Positions 43,661 to 53,314 of a stretch of DNA of 64,000 nt are shown piece after piece. The stretch covers positions 310,001 to 374,000 of the forward strand of contig CAJTDN010000001.1 in assembly GCA_910574865.1 (NCBI GenBank). Reading direction: 5' to 3'. The notes beneath the pieces were generated by a model. That model saw nothing but the letters and a program-made list of their open reading frames with translations. It searched no databases and was not told the DNA's origin. The DNA is from Lachnospiraceae bacterium. GTDB taxonomy: Bacteria; Bacillota; Clostridia; Lachnospirales; Lachnospiraceae. The position numbers were made by a program, and so were the translations under genes. How positions within the stretch are numbered: the stretch's first letter is position 1; every line of letters starts with the position of its first letter.

Positions 43661-43815
43661 AAATTTCAAAGAAACGAGGTATCTTCCAATGGGAACGTAA
43701 AAAACGTAGGCAAAAGCGAAATTCAAAGAATCGAGGTATAATCCGATGGGAACGTTAAGAACGTAGGAAAAAGCGAAATTCAAAGAATCGAGGTATAATC
43801 CAATGGGAACGTAAG
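43661..43815 (+). repeat. 57-bp tandem repeat, 2.7 copies
   Basis: Units begin at 43667, 43724 and 43781. Each holds GAATCGAGGTATAATCC (GAAACGAGGTATCTTCC in the first), then ATGGGAACGT, with AACGTAGG and AAAAGCGAAATTCAAAG in complete units. Each ATG has GAGGT 8 bases ahead and opens a frame of only 3 to 6 codons. Confidence 0.85.
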
Positions 43816-43928
43816 ATTACATAACAAGGCGTACATTTCACATAGATTGACGAAAAACACCACCCCGAAGGATGGTTTTACATAGAAAAAACAGAATAAG
43901 GAGGATGGACCAATGCACACAGAGTCAT

Positions 43929-43968
43929 AAAAATCCACTGTATGGACGAACCGATACAGTGGATTTTT
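43929..43968. terminator. Bidirectional terminator
   Basis: AAAAATCCACTGTAT, 10-base loop, ATACAGTGGATTTTT. A perfect 15-bp stem with T-run on both strands, serving both the plus-strand RNA and the minus-strand aminotransferase gene. Confidence 0.85.
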
Positions 43969-43976
43969 CATGTCCT

Positions 43977-45263
43977 TTAAATATTCCCCAGCAGTTTGTC
44001 AATACTGACAAGTTTCACGCTCAACACGAAGATTTCCATCGCCGTCTTTATCTCCTCCAGCGTCGGGTACGACGGGGCGATACGAATGTTGCTGTCCTTC
44101 GGATCCTTCCCGTACGGATAAGTCGCGCCTGCTTCCGTCATCACCAGCCCGGCCTCCTTCGCCTTGGCCACGACGGCCTTCGCACATCCGTCCATCGCGT
44201 CGAAGGAAATGAAATAGCCGCCCCTCGGCGCAATCCATGAACCAATCTCCAAACCGCCCAGCTCACGCTCAAATGTCTCCAAGACGATGTCGAACTTCGG
44301 ACGCATGATATCGGCATGCTTCTTCATGTGGTTGACCATCCCGCTGATGTCCTTAAAAAATCTTGCATGGCGCAACTGGTTTACCTTGTCATGGCCAATC
44401 GTCTGTATTTTAAGCTGCTCACGGATTTCCCGCAAGTTGGCATCCGACGCCGCGATGGCCGCGATGCCAGAACCCGGAAAACTAATCTTGGAAGTGGATG
44501 AAAACTTGTAAACCATGTCCGGATTGCCCATCTTCTTGCATTCCATGAAAATCTCCAGCAAATAATCCTGTTTGTCCTCGTACAAGTGGTGGATGCCGTA
44601 CGCGTTGTCCCAGTAAATGCGGAAATCCTTCGCCGCCGGCTTCAGGCAGGCAAAACGGTGCACCGTGTCGTCCGAATAGGTAATGCCCTGCGGGTTGGAA
44701 TATTTCGGCACGCACCATATGCCTTTAATGGCCTCGTCTTCCGCCACCAATCTTTCCACGACATCCATGTCCGGCCCGTCCGCGGTCATCGGCACGTTAA
44801 TCATCTCGATGCCAAAATGTTCGGTAATGGCAAAGTGCCTGTCATACCCCGGAACCGGACAGAGGAACTTCACCGTGTCGAGCTTCGCCCATGGCGTGCC
44901 GCCCATGACCCCGTGCGTCATCGAACGGGCAATCTGGTCGTACATTACGTTCAAACTGGAATTGCCGTATATGATAATGTTATCCTTCGGAACCTCCATC
45001 ATGTCGGCCAAAAGCTGCTTCGCCTCAGTAATGCCATCGAGCACGCCATAATTCCGGCAATCCACGCCCTCCGTGCACACCAGCTCGGATTGGCTGCCCA
45101 GAACGTCCATCAGCCCCATCGACAAGTTCAACTGCTCCGTTGAAGGCTTCCCCCGCGACATGTCCAGTTTCAGCCCCTTGTCCTCGACCTCTTCAAATTC
45201 TTTCTCAAGCCCCTCCTTCAATTCCAGCAACTCTTCCACACTCAAATCCTTGTACGCCGCCAT
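43977..45263 (-). CDS. PLP-dependent aminotransferase (aspartate type)
   Basis: Aminotransferase of about 428 residues in the class I/II fold, of the subgroup with LDMSRGKPSTEQL and NYGVLDGITEAK near the N-terminus (the actinobacterial/clostridial aspartate aminotransferase group). PLP-binding marks are YGNSSLNVMYDQI, the Lys in FSSTSKISFPGSG and the late SNIRIAPSYP. The ATG at 45263 has GGAGGA 7 bases ahead. Probably aspartate or a broad amino acid donor with 2-oxoglutarate. A hairpin (GCCTGACG/CGTCAGGC) lies in its leader near 45305-45328. Confidence 0.93.
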   Translation of the reverse strand: MAAYKDLSVEELLELKEGLEKEFEEVEDKGLKLDMSRGKPSTEQLNLSMGLMDVLGSQSELVCTEGVDCRNYGVLDGITEAKQLLADMMEVPKDNIIIYGNSSLNVMYDQIARSMTHGVMGGTPWAKLDTVKFLCPVPGYDRHFAITEHFGIEMINVPMTADGPDMDVVERLVAEDEAIKGIWCVPKYSNPQGITYSDDTVHRFACLKPAAKDFRIYWDNAYGIHHLYEDKQDYLLEIFMECKKMGNPDMVYKFSSTSKISFPGSGIAAIAASDANLREIREQLKIQTIGHDKVNQLRHARFFKDISGMVNHMKKHADIMRPKFDIVLETFERELGGLEIGSWIAPRGGYFISFDAMDGCAKAVVAKAKEAGLVMTEAGATYPYGKDPKDSNIRIAPSYPTLEEIKTAMEIFVLSVKLVSIDKLLGNI

Positions 45264-45338
45264 GTCCATCTCCTCCGTTTCATGTCACGTATCCATTTCG
45301 ACACGCCTGACGCCATGAACGTCAGGCCGTCACTTGCT

Positions 45339-45367
45339 ATCCTACCTGATTTTTGACTTTTCGTCAA
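45339..45367 (-). promoter_or_regulatory. Promoter of aminotransferase gene
   Basis: Minus strand: TTGACG (45362-45367), 17 bases, TAGGAT (45339-45344). Confidence 0.5.
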
Positions 45368-45459
45368 CCTTTTCTTGCAAAAAATAGGCAATTTATGTGA
45401 ATTTCTCTATTATTCCCATTTGGATTTGAAATATTCGCGACATGTTTATTCATTTTTAA

Positions 45460-45487
45460 GGGCGGCAGTCTGAATCGACTGCCGCCC
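45460..45487 (-). terminator. Hairpin after YbjQ-type gene
   Basis: GGGCGGCAGTC/GACTGCCGCCC, an 11-bp stem 22 bases after the stop; the T-run is weak. Confidence 0.55.
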
Positions 45488-45509
45488 CCCGAATCAAAAA
45501 GGCAAGGCC

Positions 45510-45821
45510 TTACTTGAACTTCACCGCCGTGCCATACACGATGACTTCCGCCGCCCCTTGCATCAGAGATGACGAGCCATAACGGATATTGATTATGGCA
45601 TCCGCGCCCAGGCCTTCCGCCTCGTCCACCATTCGCTTGGTGGCAATCTGCCGGGACTCGTTTAGCATTTCCGTGTAACCCGTCAGTTCCCCGCCGACCA
45701 GCGTCTTCATACCCGCCATGAAATCCTTTCCCAGGTTCTTCGTCATCACGACGGTTCCTTTCACGATATCCAACGCCTCGATTTCTTGCCCTGGCACATA
45801 ATTAATATTTAGAAGCTTCAT
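45510..45821 (-). CDS. YbjQ/UPF0145-family protein
   Basis: Protein of 103 residues, the usual length of the YbjQ family. The motif ESRQIATKRMVDEAEGLGADAIINIRY is the conserved core with oligomer contacts. Function not established; a metal-binding role has been suggested for the family. It overlaps the end of the MerR-type gene by 20 bases, so both are cotranscribed. Confidence 0.92.
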   Translation of the reverse strand: MKLLNINYVPGQEIEALDIVKGTVVMTKNLGKDFMAGMKTLVGGELTGYTEMLNESRQIATKRMVDEAEGLGADAIINIRYGSSSLMQGAAEVIVYGTAVKFK

Positions 45822-46458
45822 AGATTTCTCCTCCCTCGATTTCCTTCATTCTTTCTCTCATCACCATGATGGTTGCCACGATAACCGCCGCCAGCGGTAA
45901 GCTGAACACCAAAAACATGAACACCGGCATCGGATCTTCGGAAATCCCCCACGTGCAATACGCGAACAAGGCAATCATCAACCCCATGAACACGATCATG
46001 ACGCTTCCCGCCATGATGGAATTCCTTTTCCTTGATTTTTTGTCCATCCTTTTCGCATCCACGAACATCACGCCTCCTTTCTCCATCTGCTCCATTTTTT
46101 GCAGATACACGTCCGCGTCCATGGTTGGAAATTGTTCGTCAGCCTCCATCATCACGTTGCAAAATTCTTTCATCTTGGCGAGATTTTTTTCCTCCCGCTC
46201 CAGCGTGATGACGTGCCGTCCAAGACAGTCCTCCAAGGGGAGCTGGCCATTTTGCATCCGACGAATCTCGCTAATGGGAACGTTCAGTTTCCGCAATAAT
46301 TTAATTTTCTGCAAAGCCTTGACATCCTCGTCCGAATATTCCCGGTAACGGTTCGCCTCGTTGCGGGCGGGATTTAAAAGCCCCTGCTCCTCATAAAAGC
46401 GAATATTCTTCTTCGTGATGTCCACCAGCCGTTCCACTTCATTGATACGCATCGCCAT
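45802..46458 (-). CDS. MerR-family regulator with membrane tail
   Basis: Protein of 218 residues. The N-terminal MerR DNA-binding domain is clear (LVDITKKNIRFYEEQGLL, then NRYREYSDEDVKALQKI) followed by a coiled linker. The C-terminal part has two membrane segments (GSVMIVFMGLMIALFAYC and VFMFLVFSLPLAAVIVATIMV), so the regulator is probably membrane-tethered. Coupled to a YbjQ-type gene. Signal unknown. Confidence 0.9.
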   Translation of the reverse strand: MAMRINEVERLVDITKKNIRFYEEQGLLNPARNEANRYREYSDEDVKALQKIKLLRKLNVPISEIRRMQNGQLPLEDCLGRHVITLEREEKNLAKMKEFCNVMMEADEQFPTMDADVYLQKMEQMEKGGVMFVDAKRMDKKSRKRNSIMAGSVMIVFMGLMIALFAYCTWGISEDPMPVFMFLVFSLPLAAVIVATIMVMRERMKEIEGGEIYEASKY

Positions 46459-46663
46459 ACCTCCCGCTTACCGCCATGCCGTTGCCAGACAAGCCCCACC
46501 GACCACGGATAACGGCTCCCACTTCGTACTTTGTATGTATCTTTATTCTTTTATACACGTTCCACAAGGGGGAAAGTCAACTGTTTTATGGAAATTTGAC
46601 AAAAAACCATATTGCCACGCTGCCATGTCCATATAGCTTTCACGGCCACTAGAACAAAAAACC

Positions 46664-48226
46664 TCATTCCTTCGTTTGCCGTTCGGATATCAACTCCCCA
46701 TCCTCGTCATATTCATACACGGTATAGTCCCTCAATTTTCCATTGCCCCGATAGCAACTGTCCTTGACGCAATTTCCATTTTCATCATATTCATAGACAT
46801 GATAGGAAACCAGCGTCCCGTCCTCCGTATAATGGTTTTGCCTTGTCCGGTTCCCATCCCCGTCATATTCATAGGTATAATATACGTCCAAGTCTCCCTC
46901 CGCGAGATATTGGCTGCTTTTTACCAAATGCCCCTTCCCGTCATATTCGTCCACATCGTAATAGACAAAATTGCCGTCCGTGTCATATACGTTTCTCTTC
47001 ACCCGATTTCCATCCTCATCGAACTCATAAGTTTCCTTCATGAGCTTTCCATTTTGGGTTTCCCATCCGTACGCCTGGGTTTTCCTTCCCTCCCCGTCAT
47101 AAACCTCGTCTCCTTTTCCTATCCGCTTTCCCGAAGCGTCATAAGCGATGATTTGCGTCCTCCGCCCTAGTTCGTCATAGTAATAGTCATGTCTCCAGGC
47201 CAGGTCGCCATCCCGATAGAAGTCGCGCCTTCTCATGCGATGCTGGGAGTCCGTAAACTCCCCTCCTTCCATCTCCTCGATTTTCTTTTTGATCTTCTCA
47301 CCGTCTTTTACTTTTTCCAAGCCATCTTCCAGGATTTCCACTGCCTCGCCGTACTCGCCCTGGCGAATCTTCAAGTCGGCCAGTCCCAGGTAGCCTTGCG
47401 GATTTTTCTTGTCCAATTCCAACGCCTTCTCGTAGTCCAGGCGCGCCAATTCCATGTTTTCCTCCGTCTCGCCATCACAAACACGGGCGTTTCCGCGCAA
47501 GACATAGGCTTCCGATGATCCATCCCTGGGAATTTGTACGCCGATGGCATCGTTTATCTTATTGCGAAGACCATTGTCCACCAGCAGTTCTTCCAAAACA
47601 TATGACGGAATCCCAGATACCTCCAGCCTTTCCTTGGTAATGTCGTACTTTGCGGCTTCCCCTTTTGAATGGAGGCGCACTTCTGCCTTTTTCCACCTTG
47701 AAACCTGCTCCACCCCGCCTTCGCCGGATTCCGGATCCGTCACGCCGCATTCCACGGTTCCCTCCAAGACAAAAATGTCCACATGCTTCTCATTGGCGAC
47801 ATCCACCCACCCGCAGGCCTCCCGGATGCCGACCGTCATCGCGGAAGTACGAATTTCAAACGTCTCGTCGTCCCCTAAAGGCTTCGCGACATAAAAAAAC
47901 ACACCTCCGGAATTTACGACGACCTTCAGGTCCTTCCCGTCCTTTTGAATCTCGATTTCACTCTCCTCGTCCGTCTTCACCAGCTTCACGCCGCCCAAGG
48001 TCATCCAGGCATGGCTTTCTTTCCCCGTGTCCACACGGTAACCATCGGAAAGCTCCATGTCCTCTCCCGGCGAAACGTCTCTTCCTCCCCCGTCCGAGAC
48101 TTCCACCGCCCCTTCCGTCTTTGTAAGACGCATCGCAAAAGCCTTCCCGTCCCCGCAGCCGCTACCAAGCGCACAAACCAGAGTCGTCATCAACAAAAGT
48201 ACCACCCATTTTCTACGTTTCATCAT
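46664..48226 (-). CDS. FecR-like lipoprotein with TPR and YD-type repeats
   Basis: Secreted lipoprotein of 520 residues with signal VVLLLMTTLVCALGSGCG. Residues about 30-170 resemble a FecR domain (DVSPGEDMELSDGYRVDTG, VVNSGGVFFYVAKPLG). A TPR-like pair follows (YEKALELDKKNPQGYLGLA), and from about 335 come at least seven tandem beta-repeats of the type YEYDGDGNRTRQNHY, related to RHS/YD repeats. It probably faces the cell surface; partner and function unknown. It stands alone with its own promoter. Confidence 0.88.
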   Translation of the reverse strand: MMKRRKWVVLLLMTTLVCALGSGCGDGKAFAMRLTKTEGAVEVSDGGGRDVSPGEDMELSDGYRVDTGKESHAWMTLGGVKLVKTDEESEIEIQKDGKDLKVVVNSGGVFFYVAKPLGDDETFEIRTSAMTVGIREACGWVDVANEKHVDIFVLEGTVECGVTDPESGEGGVEQVSRWKKAEVRLHSKGEAAKYDITKERLEVSGIPSYVLEELLVDNGLRNKINDAIGVQIPRDGSSEAYVLRGNARVCDGETEENMELARLDYEKALELDKKNPQGYLGLADLKIRQGEYGEAVEILEDGLEKVKDGEKIKKKIEEMEGGEFTDSQHRMRRRDFYRDGDLAWRHDYYYDELGRRTQIIAYDASGKRIGKGDEVYDGEGRKTQAYGWETQNGKLMKETYEFDEDGNRVKRNVYDTDGNFVYYDVDEYDGKGHLVKSSQYLAEGDLDVYYTYEYDGDGNRTRQNHYTEDGTLVSYHVYEYDENGNCVKDSCYRGNGKLRDYTVYEYDEDGELISERQTKE

Positions 48227-48323
48227 CTACCTTCTCCTCCCGCTCATCGCCGTGTCTTGTCCATGATATTCCATGTATTGACATGTAGGCATACTTATAT
48301 AACCTTTTTACCCCGGTATCATC

Positions 48324-48351
48324 ATTATATCAACTTTCACGACGATTTCAA
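48324..48351 (-). promoter_or_regulatory. Promoter of FecR-like lipoprotein
   Basis: Minus strand: TTGAAA (48346-48351), 16 bases, TATAAT (48324-48329). Confidence 0.55.
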
Positions 48352-48374
48352 TCCGTAATTCGCAAAAAACACTT

Positions 48375-48613
48375 CTAAAATTCTAAACTGTCCGCATTTA
48401 AAAGAAAGTACTTCATCCCCATGATCAAAAATCCTTCTTCATTTCTCCATGGTCGCATCGTTTTGTCCACTATGGCAATCTTCTTAAAGGAATCAGTAGT
48501 TCAAATAGCAAAAAAGATTTCCCACATCTTCTGATTCCCATAATTACTTTTATCATGCCGTTATCTTTTCTTGTTTTTAACTGCTCCATATATGCATCTC
48601 TTTTAATTTCCAT
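48375..48613 (-). pseudogene. Remnant of AAA/DUF4143-type ATPase
   Basis: An ATG at 48613 opens a frame typical of the family N-terminus (MEIKRDAYMEQL, GMIKVIMGIRRCGKSFLLF with Walker A) that stops at 48470. A different frame then gives DSFKKIAIVDK and ends GFLIMGMKYFLLNADSLEF at 48375, typical of the family C-terminus. The middle (roughly 300 codons) is missing at the junction near 48485. An internal deletion plus frame change explains this. The remainder of 48227-48898 shows no gene. Confidence 0.72.
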
Positions 48614-48898
48614 TGTTTCTTTCTCTATTTACGTGCAACGCACGCTCCCCTTGTATCTGGTTTTTATAACTACGTTTTGAAATATTCGCTCGTAAAACAG
48701 TTGCGTTTTCCACAGAAACGTAGTATTCTATATAGTAATATGAAGTACTTTGTACATCCATTCTTTTTTAACCAGGAATGTATCGGCTACAAAGTCCAGA
48801 CCGATTCTCATTCACGGGAATCGAACTACAGTTACTATTCACGGCCTACGGCCGCGATAGCAACGAACCACAACATATGACACAGAGAGGTTTTTAAC

Positions 48899-49804
48899 AT
48901 GAACGAAGCATTTCACATTATCAGTGACGGTTCCTGTGACCTGCCCACGAAACTGGCAGAAGAAAAAAACATTACGGTCGTACCCTTTTATGTATCGTTT
49001 GACGGGGAGCACTACCAGAAAGAAAACGTAGATATTGGCATCCGGGACTTTTATCAGCAAATGGTGAACAACAAGGGCGTGTACCCCAAGTCTTCCATGC
49101 CTTCCATCCACGATTACCAGGAAGCGTTTTTGCCCTTCGCCCAGGACGGGATGCCTATAATCTGTATTTGCATCACCACCAAATTCAGCGGTTCCATGCA
49201 GTCCGCGCTGGGTGCGCGCTCACTCATCCTGGAGGAATACCCTCAGGCGGAAATCACGGTTATTGACGCCACGATCAATACGGTTTTGCAAGGCCTTTAT
49301 GTCCTTGAAGCGGTAAACCTGCGCGACAGCGGCGCCAGCTATCAGGACACGGTCGCGCGATTGGAGCAGATAAAGAGCACCGGGAGGATTTTCTTTACGG
49401 TCGGAGATATGGAATATTTACAGCACGGGGGAAGAATTGGGAAAGTGGCGGCCGTTGCCGGGAGCGTTTTAAACATCCGCCCCATCATCACGCTGAAACA
49501 AGGAGAGATTTTCCCTTCCGGCATCGGCAGGGGTCGCAGGCGCAGCACCCAGAAAGCGATAGACCTTCTTTTAGGATACCTGCGGGAGAGCCGTTTGGGG
49601 ATTGAGAGTTATAGTCTCGCAATAGGATATGGTTATGACTACGAGGAAGCCGTTGCTTTCCGCGACCACGCACTGGCCACGCTACGTGAAAGTGGACACG
49701 ATATCAAGGATATCCCCCTTTATCAAATCGGAGCCACCATCGGCGTGCACACCGGGCCGTACCCGTTGGGATTTGGAATCATTGAGAAAGGGATTTTACC
49801 ATAA
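48899..49804 (+). CDS. DegV-family fatty-acid-binding protein
   Basis: Protein of 301 residues. The start IISDGSCDLPTKLAEE and the fatty-acid pocket segments KSSMPSIHDYQEAF and TKFSGSMQSAL are family marks. Ends with GATIGVHTGPYPLGFGI. Members bind fatty acids and present them to fatty acid kinase FakA. AGAGAGG ribosome site ahead. Monocistronic. Confidence 0.94.
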   Translation: MNEAFHIISDGSCDLPTKLAEEKNITVVPFYVSFDGEHYQKENVDIGIRDFYQQMVNNKGVYPKSSMPSIHDYQEAFLPFAQDGMPIICICITTKFSGSMQSALGARSLILEEYPQAEITVIDATINTVLQGLYVLEAVNLRDSGASYQDTVARLEQIKSTGRIFFTVGDMEYLQHGGRIGKVAAVAGSVLNIRPIITLKQGEIFPSGIGRGRRRSTQKAIDLLLGYLRESRLGIESYSLAIGYGYDYEEAVAFRDHALATLRESGHDIKDIPLYQIGATIGVHTGPYPLGFGIIEKGILP

Positions 49805-49831
49805 TATGTAAGAACTAAGGAGATGGCCATA

Positions 49832-49908
49832 ACATGATACCCCCTAAGTAGATTTTGGTTATTTACCTTGTCTACTTAAGAGGTATCATATCATGTGTAC
49901 AAGTACAC
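49832..49908. repeat. Inverted repeat between convergent genes
   Basis: ACATGATACC..CTAAGTAGA (49832-49852) and TCTACTTA..GGTATCAT..CATGT (49871-49896) pair with a small bulge; then GTGTAC-AA-GTACAC. Lies between the DegV-type and glnN stops, probably a terminator region without a T-run. Confidence 0.5.
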
Positions 49909-49954
49909 GCAACGTCCGACTGATTTTTTTCGCACGTCTCGATGCTTTCGTGGA

Positions 49955-52069
49955 CTATACTTCAAAAATCAAGTCCCCATAGGACGGCATCGGCCACGCT
50001 TCTTTGTCCACAATCATCTCCAGCGTGTCAACCGGGGCACGAAGCGCCGCCATCGCTGGAACGACCGTGTCATGATAGAAGTTCGCCGCCACCGGGCCGT
50101 CTTCCTTACTTGCCGCTTCCTCGGTCACGGCCTGCAAGTGCACGAGCGCGCTCTTCGTCTCCTTGAGGAGCGCGGATACCTCCGTGAGGATGCCGGACTG
50201 TACCTCCGTGTCGGCCCCGGCCGCCTTCACCGCCAGAACCGTATCGGCCAAGGTCTTCGTATAACCCATGACTGCCGGGATAATCTGCTTGCTCGCCATG
50301 TCAATCATGGTGCGGGCCTCGATGTTGATGGCCTTCGCATACGCCTCGTATTGAATCTCCGCCCGGGACTCCAGTTCCGCCTTGGTAAACACATTGAACC
50401 GCTCGAACAATGCCACGGCCTTCTCCGTGGTGATGGCCGGAATCGCCTCCACCATCGACTTGATGTTCGGCAGCCCCCTTCTCTCGGCTTCGGCCACCCA
50501 CTCATCGGAATATCCGTTTCCGTTAAACACGATTCTTCTATTTTCCGTCATGTACTCCTTAATCAGGTCATGCACCGCCAGTTCAAAATCATCCGCCTTT
50601 TCCAAAATGTCGCAGGCATCGGCAAACGCCTCGGCCACGATGGTGTTGAGCACAATGTTCGGGCTGGCGATGGAATCCCTCGAACCTACCATGCGGAATT
50701 CGAATTTATTTCCGGTAAACGCAAACGGGGAAGTCCTGTTCCTGTCCGTGGCATCCTTATCCAAGTCCGGCAGGGAAGAAACACCCGTGTGCAGCTTCGT
50801 TCCCTTCAGACTGTGCGTAGCGGTACCCGTGCTAATCAACTGGTCCATCACGTCCTGCAGCTGGTCGCCAAGGAAAATGGAAATAATGGCCGGCGGCGCC
50901 TCGTTGGCTCCCAGACGATGGTCATTGCCCGGGTCTGCGGCAGATTCGCGGAGCAAATCCGCGTGTTTGTTAATTGCCTTCAAAATACAAGACAATACCA
51001 AAAGGAACTGCTTGTTTTCATGCGGCGTCTTGCCCGGATCCAACATGTTGATTCCGTCATCCGTGGTAATCGACCAGTTATTGTGCTTGCCAGAACCATT
51101 AACCCCGGCGAACGGCTTCTCGTGAAGCAGGCACTTCATGCCATGCTGGCAGGCAACCCGTTTCAACGTCTGCATCACAATCTGGTTGTGGTCGACGGCC
51201 ACGTTGGCCTCCGCATAAATCGGAGCCAGTTCGTGCTGCGCCGGAGCCACCTCGTTATGCTGCGTCTTGGCCGAAACGCCTACTTTCCACAGTTGGATAT
51301 TGACGTCGCGCATAAATGCCGCGATTCTCTGGCGAATGGTTCCAAAATAATGATCGTCGAGCTCCTGGCCTTTCGGCGGCATCGCTCCAAACAAAGTACG
51401 TCCGGTATAAATCAAGTCCTTTCTCTGTTCAAACTTCCCGGCATCCACGAGGAAATACTCCTGCTCCGGCCCGACGGACGGCGTCACCTTCTTCGATGTC
51501 ACATTACCAAAAAGACGTAAAAGTCTCAGCGACTGCGCGTTGATGGCCTCCATGGATCGAAGAAGCGGCGTCTTCTGGTCAAGCGACTCGCCCGTGTAGG
51601 AGCAAAACGCGGTCGGAATACAAAGCGTCGCGCCCGCGGCGTCCTCCCTGACGAACGCCGGCGACGTGCAGTCCCACGCCGTGTAACCCCTCGCCTCGAA
51701 CGTCGCGCGCAATCCGCCCGACGGGAACGAGGACGCGTCCGGCTCTCCTTTAATCAGTTCCTTGCCGGAAAAACTCATCAGTATCTTTCCGCTCGGCAAC
51801 GGTGCGGAAATGAAGGAATCGTGCTTTTCCGCGGTAACTCCCGTCAATGGCAAAAACCAATGCGTGTAATGTGTCGCCCCTTTTTCAATCGCCCACTCCT
51901 TCATCTCGTGCGCGATGACGTCGGCGGTCTCGAGATCCAGTTCCTTCCCTTCTTCAATCGTACGCTTCAAGTTCTTGTAAACCTTTTTCGGCAGACGAGC
52001 CTGCATGACGGTATCATTAAATACGTTTTCCCCGAAAATATCCGCAACATTAATCTTTTCCGCAACCAT
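49955..52069 (-). CDS. glnN: Glutamine synthetase type III
   Basis: ATP-dependent glutamate-ammonia ligase of about 704 residues, the length specific to GSIII. Marks include [12 protein letters not shown] at the start, [13 protein letters not shown], the [14 protein letters not shown] motif, [16 protein letters not shown] and [15 protein letters not shown]. Start at 52069 is favoured by GAGAGG 9 bases ahead; an ATG at 52078 touches that site. A hairpin at 52121-52152 lies in its leader. Central nitrogen assimilation enzyme. Confidence 0.96.
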   Translation of the reverse strand: MVAEKINVADIFGENVFNDTVMQARLPKKVYKNLKRTIEEGKELDLETADVIAHEMKEWAIEKGATHYTHWFLPLTGVTAEKHDSFISAPLPSGKILMSFSGKELIKGEPDASSFPSGGLRATFEARGYTAWDCTSPAFVREDAAGATLCIPTAFCSYTGESLDQKTPLLRSMEAINAQSLRLLRLFGNVTSKKVTPSVGPEQEYFLVDAGKFEQRKDLIYTGRTLFGAMPPKGQELDDHYFGTIRQRIAAFMRDVNIQLWKVGVSAKTQHNEVAPAQHELAPIYAEANVAVDHNQIVMQTLKRVACQHGMKCLLHEKPFAGVNGSGKHNNWSITTDDGINMLDPGKTPHENKQFLLVLSCILKAINKHADLLRESAADPGNDHRLGANEAPPAIISIFLGDQLQDVMDQLISTGTATHSLKGTKLHTGVSSLPDLDKDATDRNRTSPFAFTGNKFEFRMVGSRDSIASPNIVLNTIVAEAFADACDILEKADDFELAVHDLIKEYMTENRRIVFNGNGYSDEWVAEAERRGLPNIKSMVEAIPAITTEKAVALFERFNVFTKAELESRAEIQYEAYAKAINIEARTMIDMASKQIIPAVMGYTKTLADTVLAVKAAGADTEVQSGILTEVSALLKETKSALVHLQAVTEEAASKEDGPVAANFYHDTVVPAMAALRAPVDTLEMIVDKEAWPMPSYGDLIFEV

Positions 52070-52120
52070 AACCTTCATCCTCTCTTACTGATTTAAGAAT
52101 TTATTCCCATATCGCAAAGA

Positions 52121-52152
52121 AAGGGCACTCCAAGCTGTCTTGGAACGCCCTT
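52121..52152 (-). terminator. Hairpin between fba and glnN
   Basis: AAGGGC..TCCAAG-CTGT-CTTGGA..GCCCTT, followed on the minus strand by a T-rich tract. Either the fba terminator (128 bases after its stop) or an attenuator in the glnN leader. Confidence 0.6.
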
Positions 52153-52279
52153 GTCCTTACCTACGTCAGCTAGTATAACTCATATTCCGCAAAAAGGCAA
52201 GTATAAATTTGTTAAAATTATGCCGCCCACGCCGACGAAATTTCGGCAGTCTTGCCAATGTCCACACTCCACCGCGTGC

Positions 52280-53143
52280 TTACGCCTTGCCCACGGAACC
52301 GAACAATTCCATCTTGGTCTTGACGGTTTCCTTAATCGCCTCGTAACCCGGCTTCAAAAGCTTTCTCGGGTCATAGCCTTTCCCTTCGTTGTCCTTGCCG
52401 GCCTCGATATACTCACGGGTAGCCGCCGCGAAAGAAAGCTGGCACTCCGTATTTACATTAATCTTGGCAACGCCAAGGTCAATCGCCTTCTTAATCATGT
52501 CATCCGGGATGCCCGTGCCGCCATGCAAAACGAGCGGCATGTCGCCGGTCAGCTGCTGGATGGCGTCAAGCGTCTCGAAGCTCAAGCCTTCCCAGTTCGC
52601 CGGATACTTTCCATGGATGTTGCCAATGCCCGCCGCCAGGAAGTCAATGCCAAGATCCGCAATCATCTTGCACTCCTGCGGATCCGCGCACTCGCCCTTG
52701 CCAACCACGCCGTCTTCCTCGCCGCCGATGGCTCCAACTTCCGCCTCGATGGACATGTTGTTCTCCGCCACGATTTTTACCAATTCCTTGGTCTTGGCCA
52801 CGTTTTCCTCAATCGGATAATGGGAACCGTCAAACATGATGGATGAAAATCCCGCTTCCACGCACTTCAGGCAGCCGTCATACGTGCCATGGTCAAGGTG
52901 CAGCGCCACCGGAACCGTGATGTTCAACTCCTCGAGCATGCCGTTCACCATGCCGACCACGGTCTTGTAACCCGTCATGTACTTGCCCGCGCCCTCGGAC
53001 ACACCGAGGATGACCGGGGAATTGCACTCCTGGGCCGTCGTCAAAATGGCTTTCGTCCACTCCAAGTTGTTAATGTTGAACTGTCCAACCGCGTAATGTC
53101 CGGCTTTGGCTTTCTGAAGCATTTCCTTTGCTGATACTAACAT
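52280..53143 (-). CDS. fba: Fructose-bisphosphate aldolase class II
   Basis: Zinc-dependent aldolase of about 287 residues. Zn and substrate motifs: VALHLDHGTYDGCLKC, SIMFDGSHYPIEEN, IEAEVGAIGG and VLHGGTGIPDDMI, VAKINVNTECQ. The ATG at 53143 has GGAGG 8 bases ahead; the frame is open further upstream but lacks a site. Takes part in glycolysis, and in this context handles the products of the sugar pathways. Confidence 0.96.
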   Translation of the reverse strand: MLVSAKEMLQKAKAGHYAVGQFNINNLEWTKAILTTAQECNSPVILGVSEGAGKYMTGYKTVVGMVNGMLEELNITVPVALHLDHGTYDGCLKCVEAGFSSIMFDGSHYPIEENVAKTKELVKIVAENNMSIEAEVGAIGGEEDGVVGKGECADPQECKMIADLGIDFLAAGIGNIHGKYPANWEGLSFETLDAIQQLTGDMPLVLHGGTGIPDDMIKKAIDLGVAKINVNTECQLSFAAATREYIEAGKDNEGKGYDPRKLLKPGYEAIKETVKTKMELFGSVGKA

Positions 53144-53314
53144 TTCAAATTCCTCCACTTCTATTATTGTCCGCGTCTCTTGGCCGCGGGCTTCATCAAT
53201 CTTGGCCGCCAGGCAAGGCCATTCCCCGCCTGGCAGCCACGCTAGGTTCATTATAGACCATTCCCATTAAAAATACAACAAAAACTTTTCCAACCGTGCG
53301 GCCAAAATCCCCTC

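Larger units (their letters stand above)
43621..43968 (+). ncRNA. Candidate small RNA with micro-ORFs
   Basis: A unit bounded by the promoter at 43586-43614 and the terminator at 43929-43968, about 350 nt. It carries the 57-bp repeats and then a micro-ORF (43913-43930, Met-His-Thr-Glu-Ser) with a perfect AAGGAGG 8 bases ahead. No longer frame exists. Could be a regulatory RNA, an SD-rich decoy or a leader-peptide attenuator. Confidence 0.5.

Noticed and set aside
43661-43815. CRISPR array
   Set aside because: The 57-bp units are directly contiguous with no spacers, and no cas genes are present.
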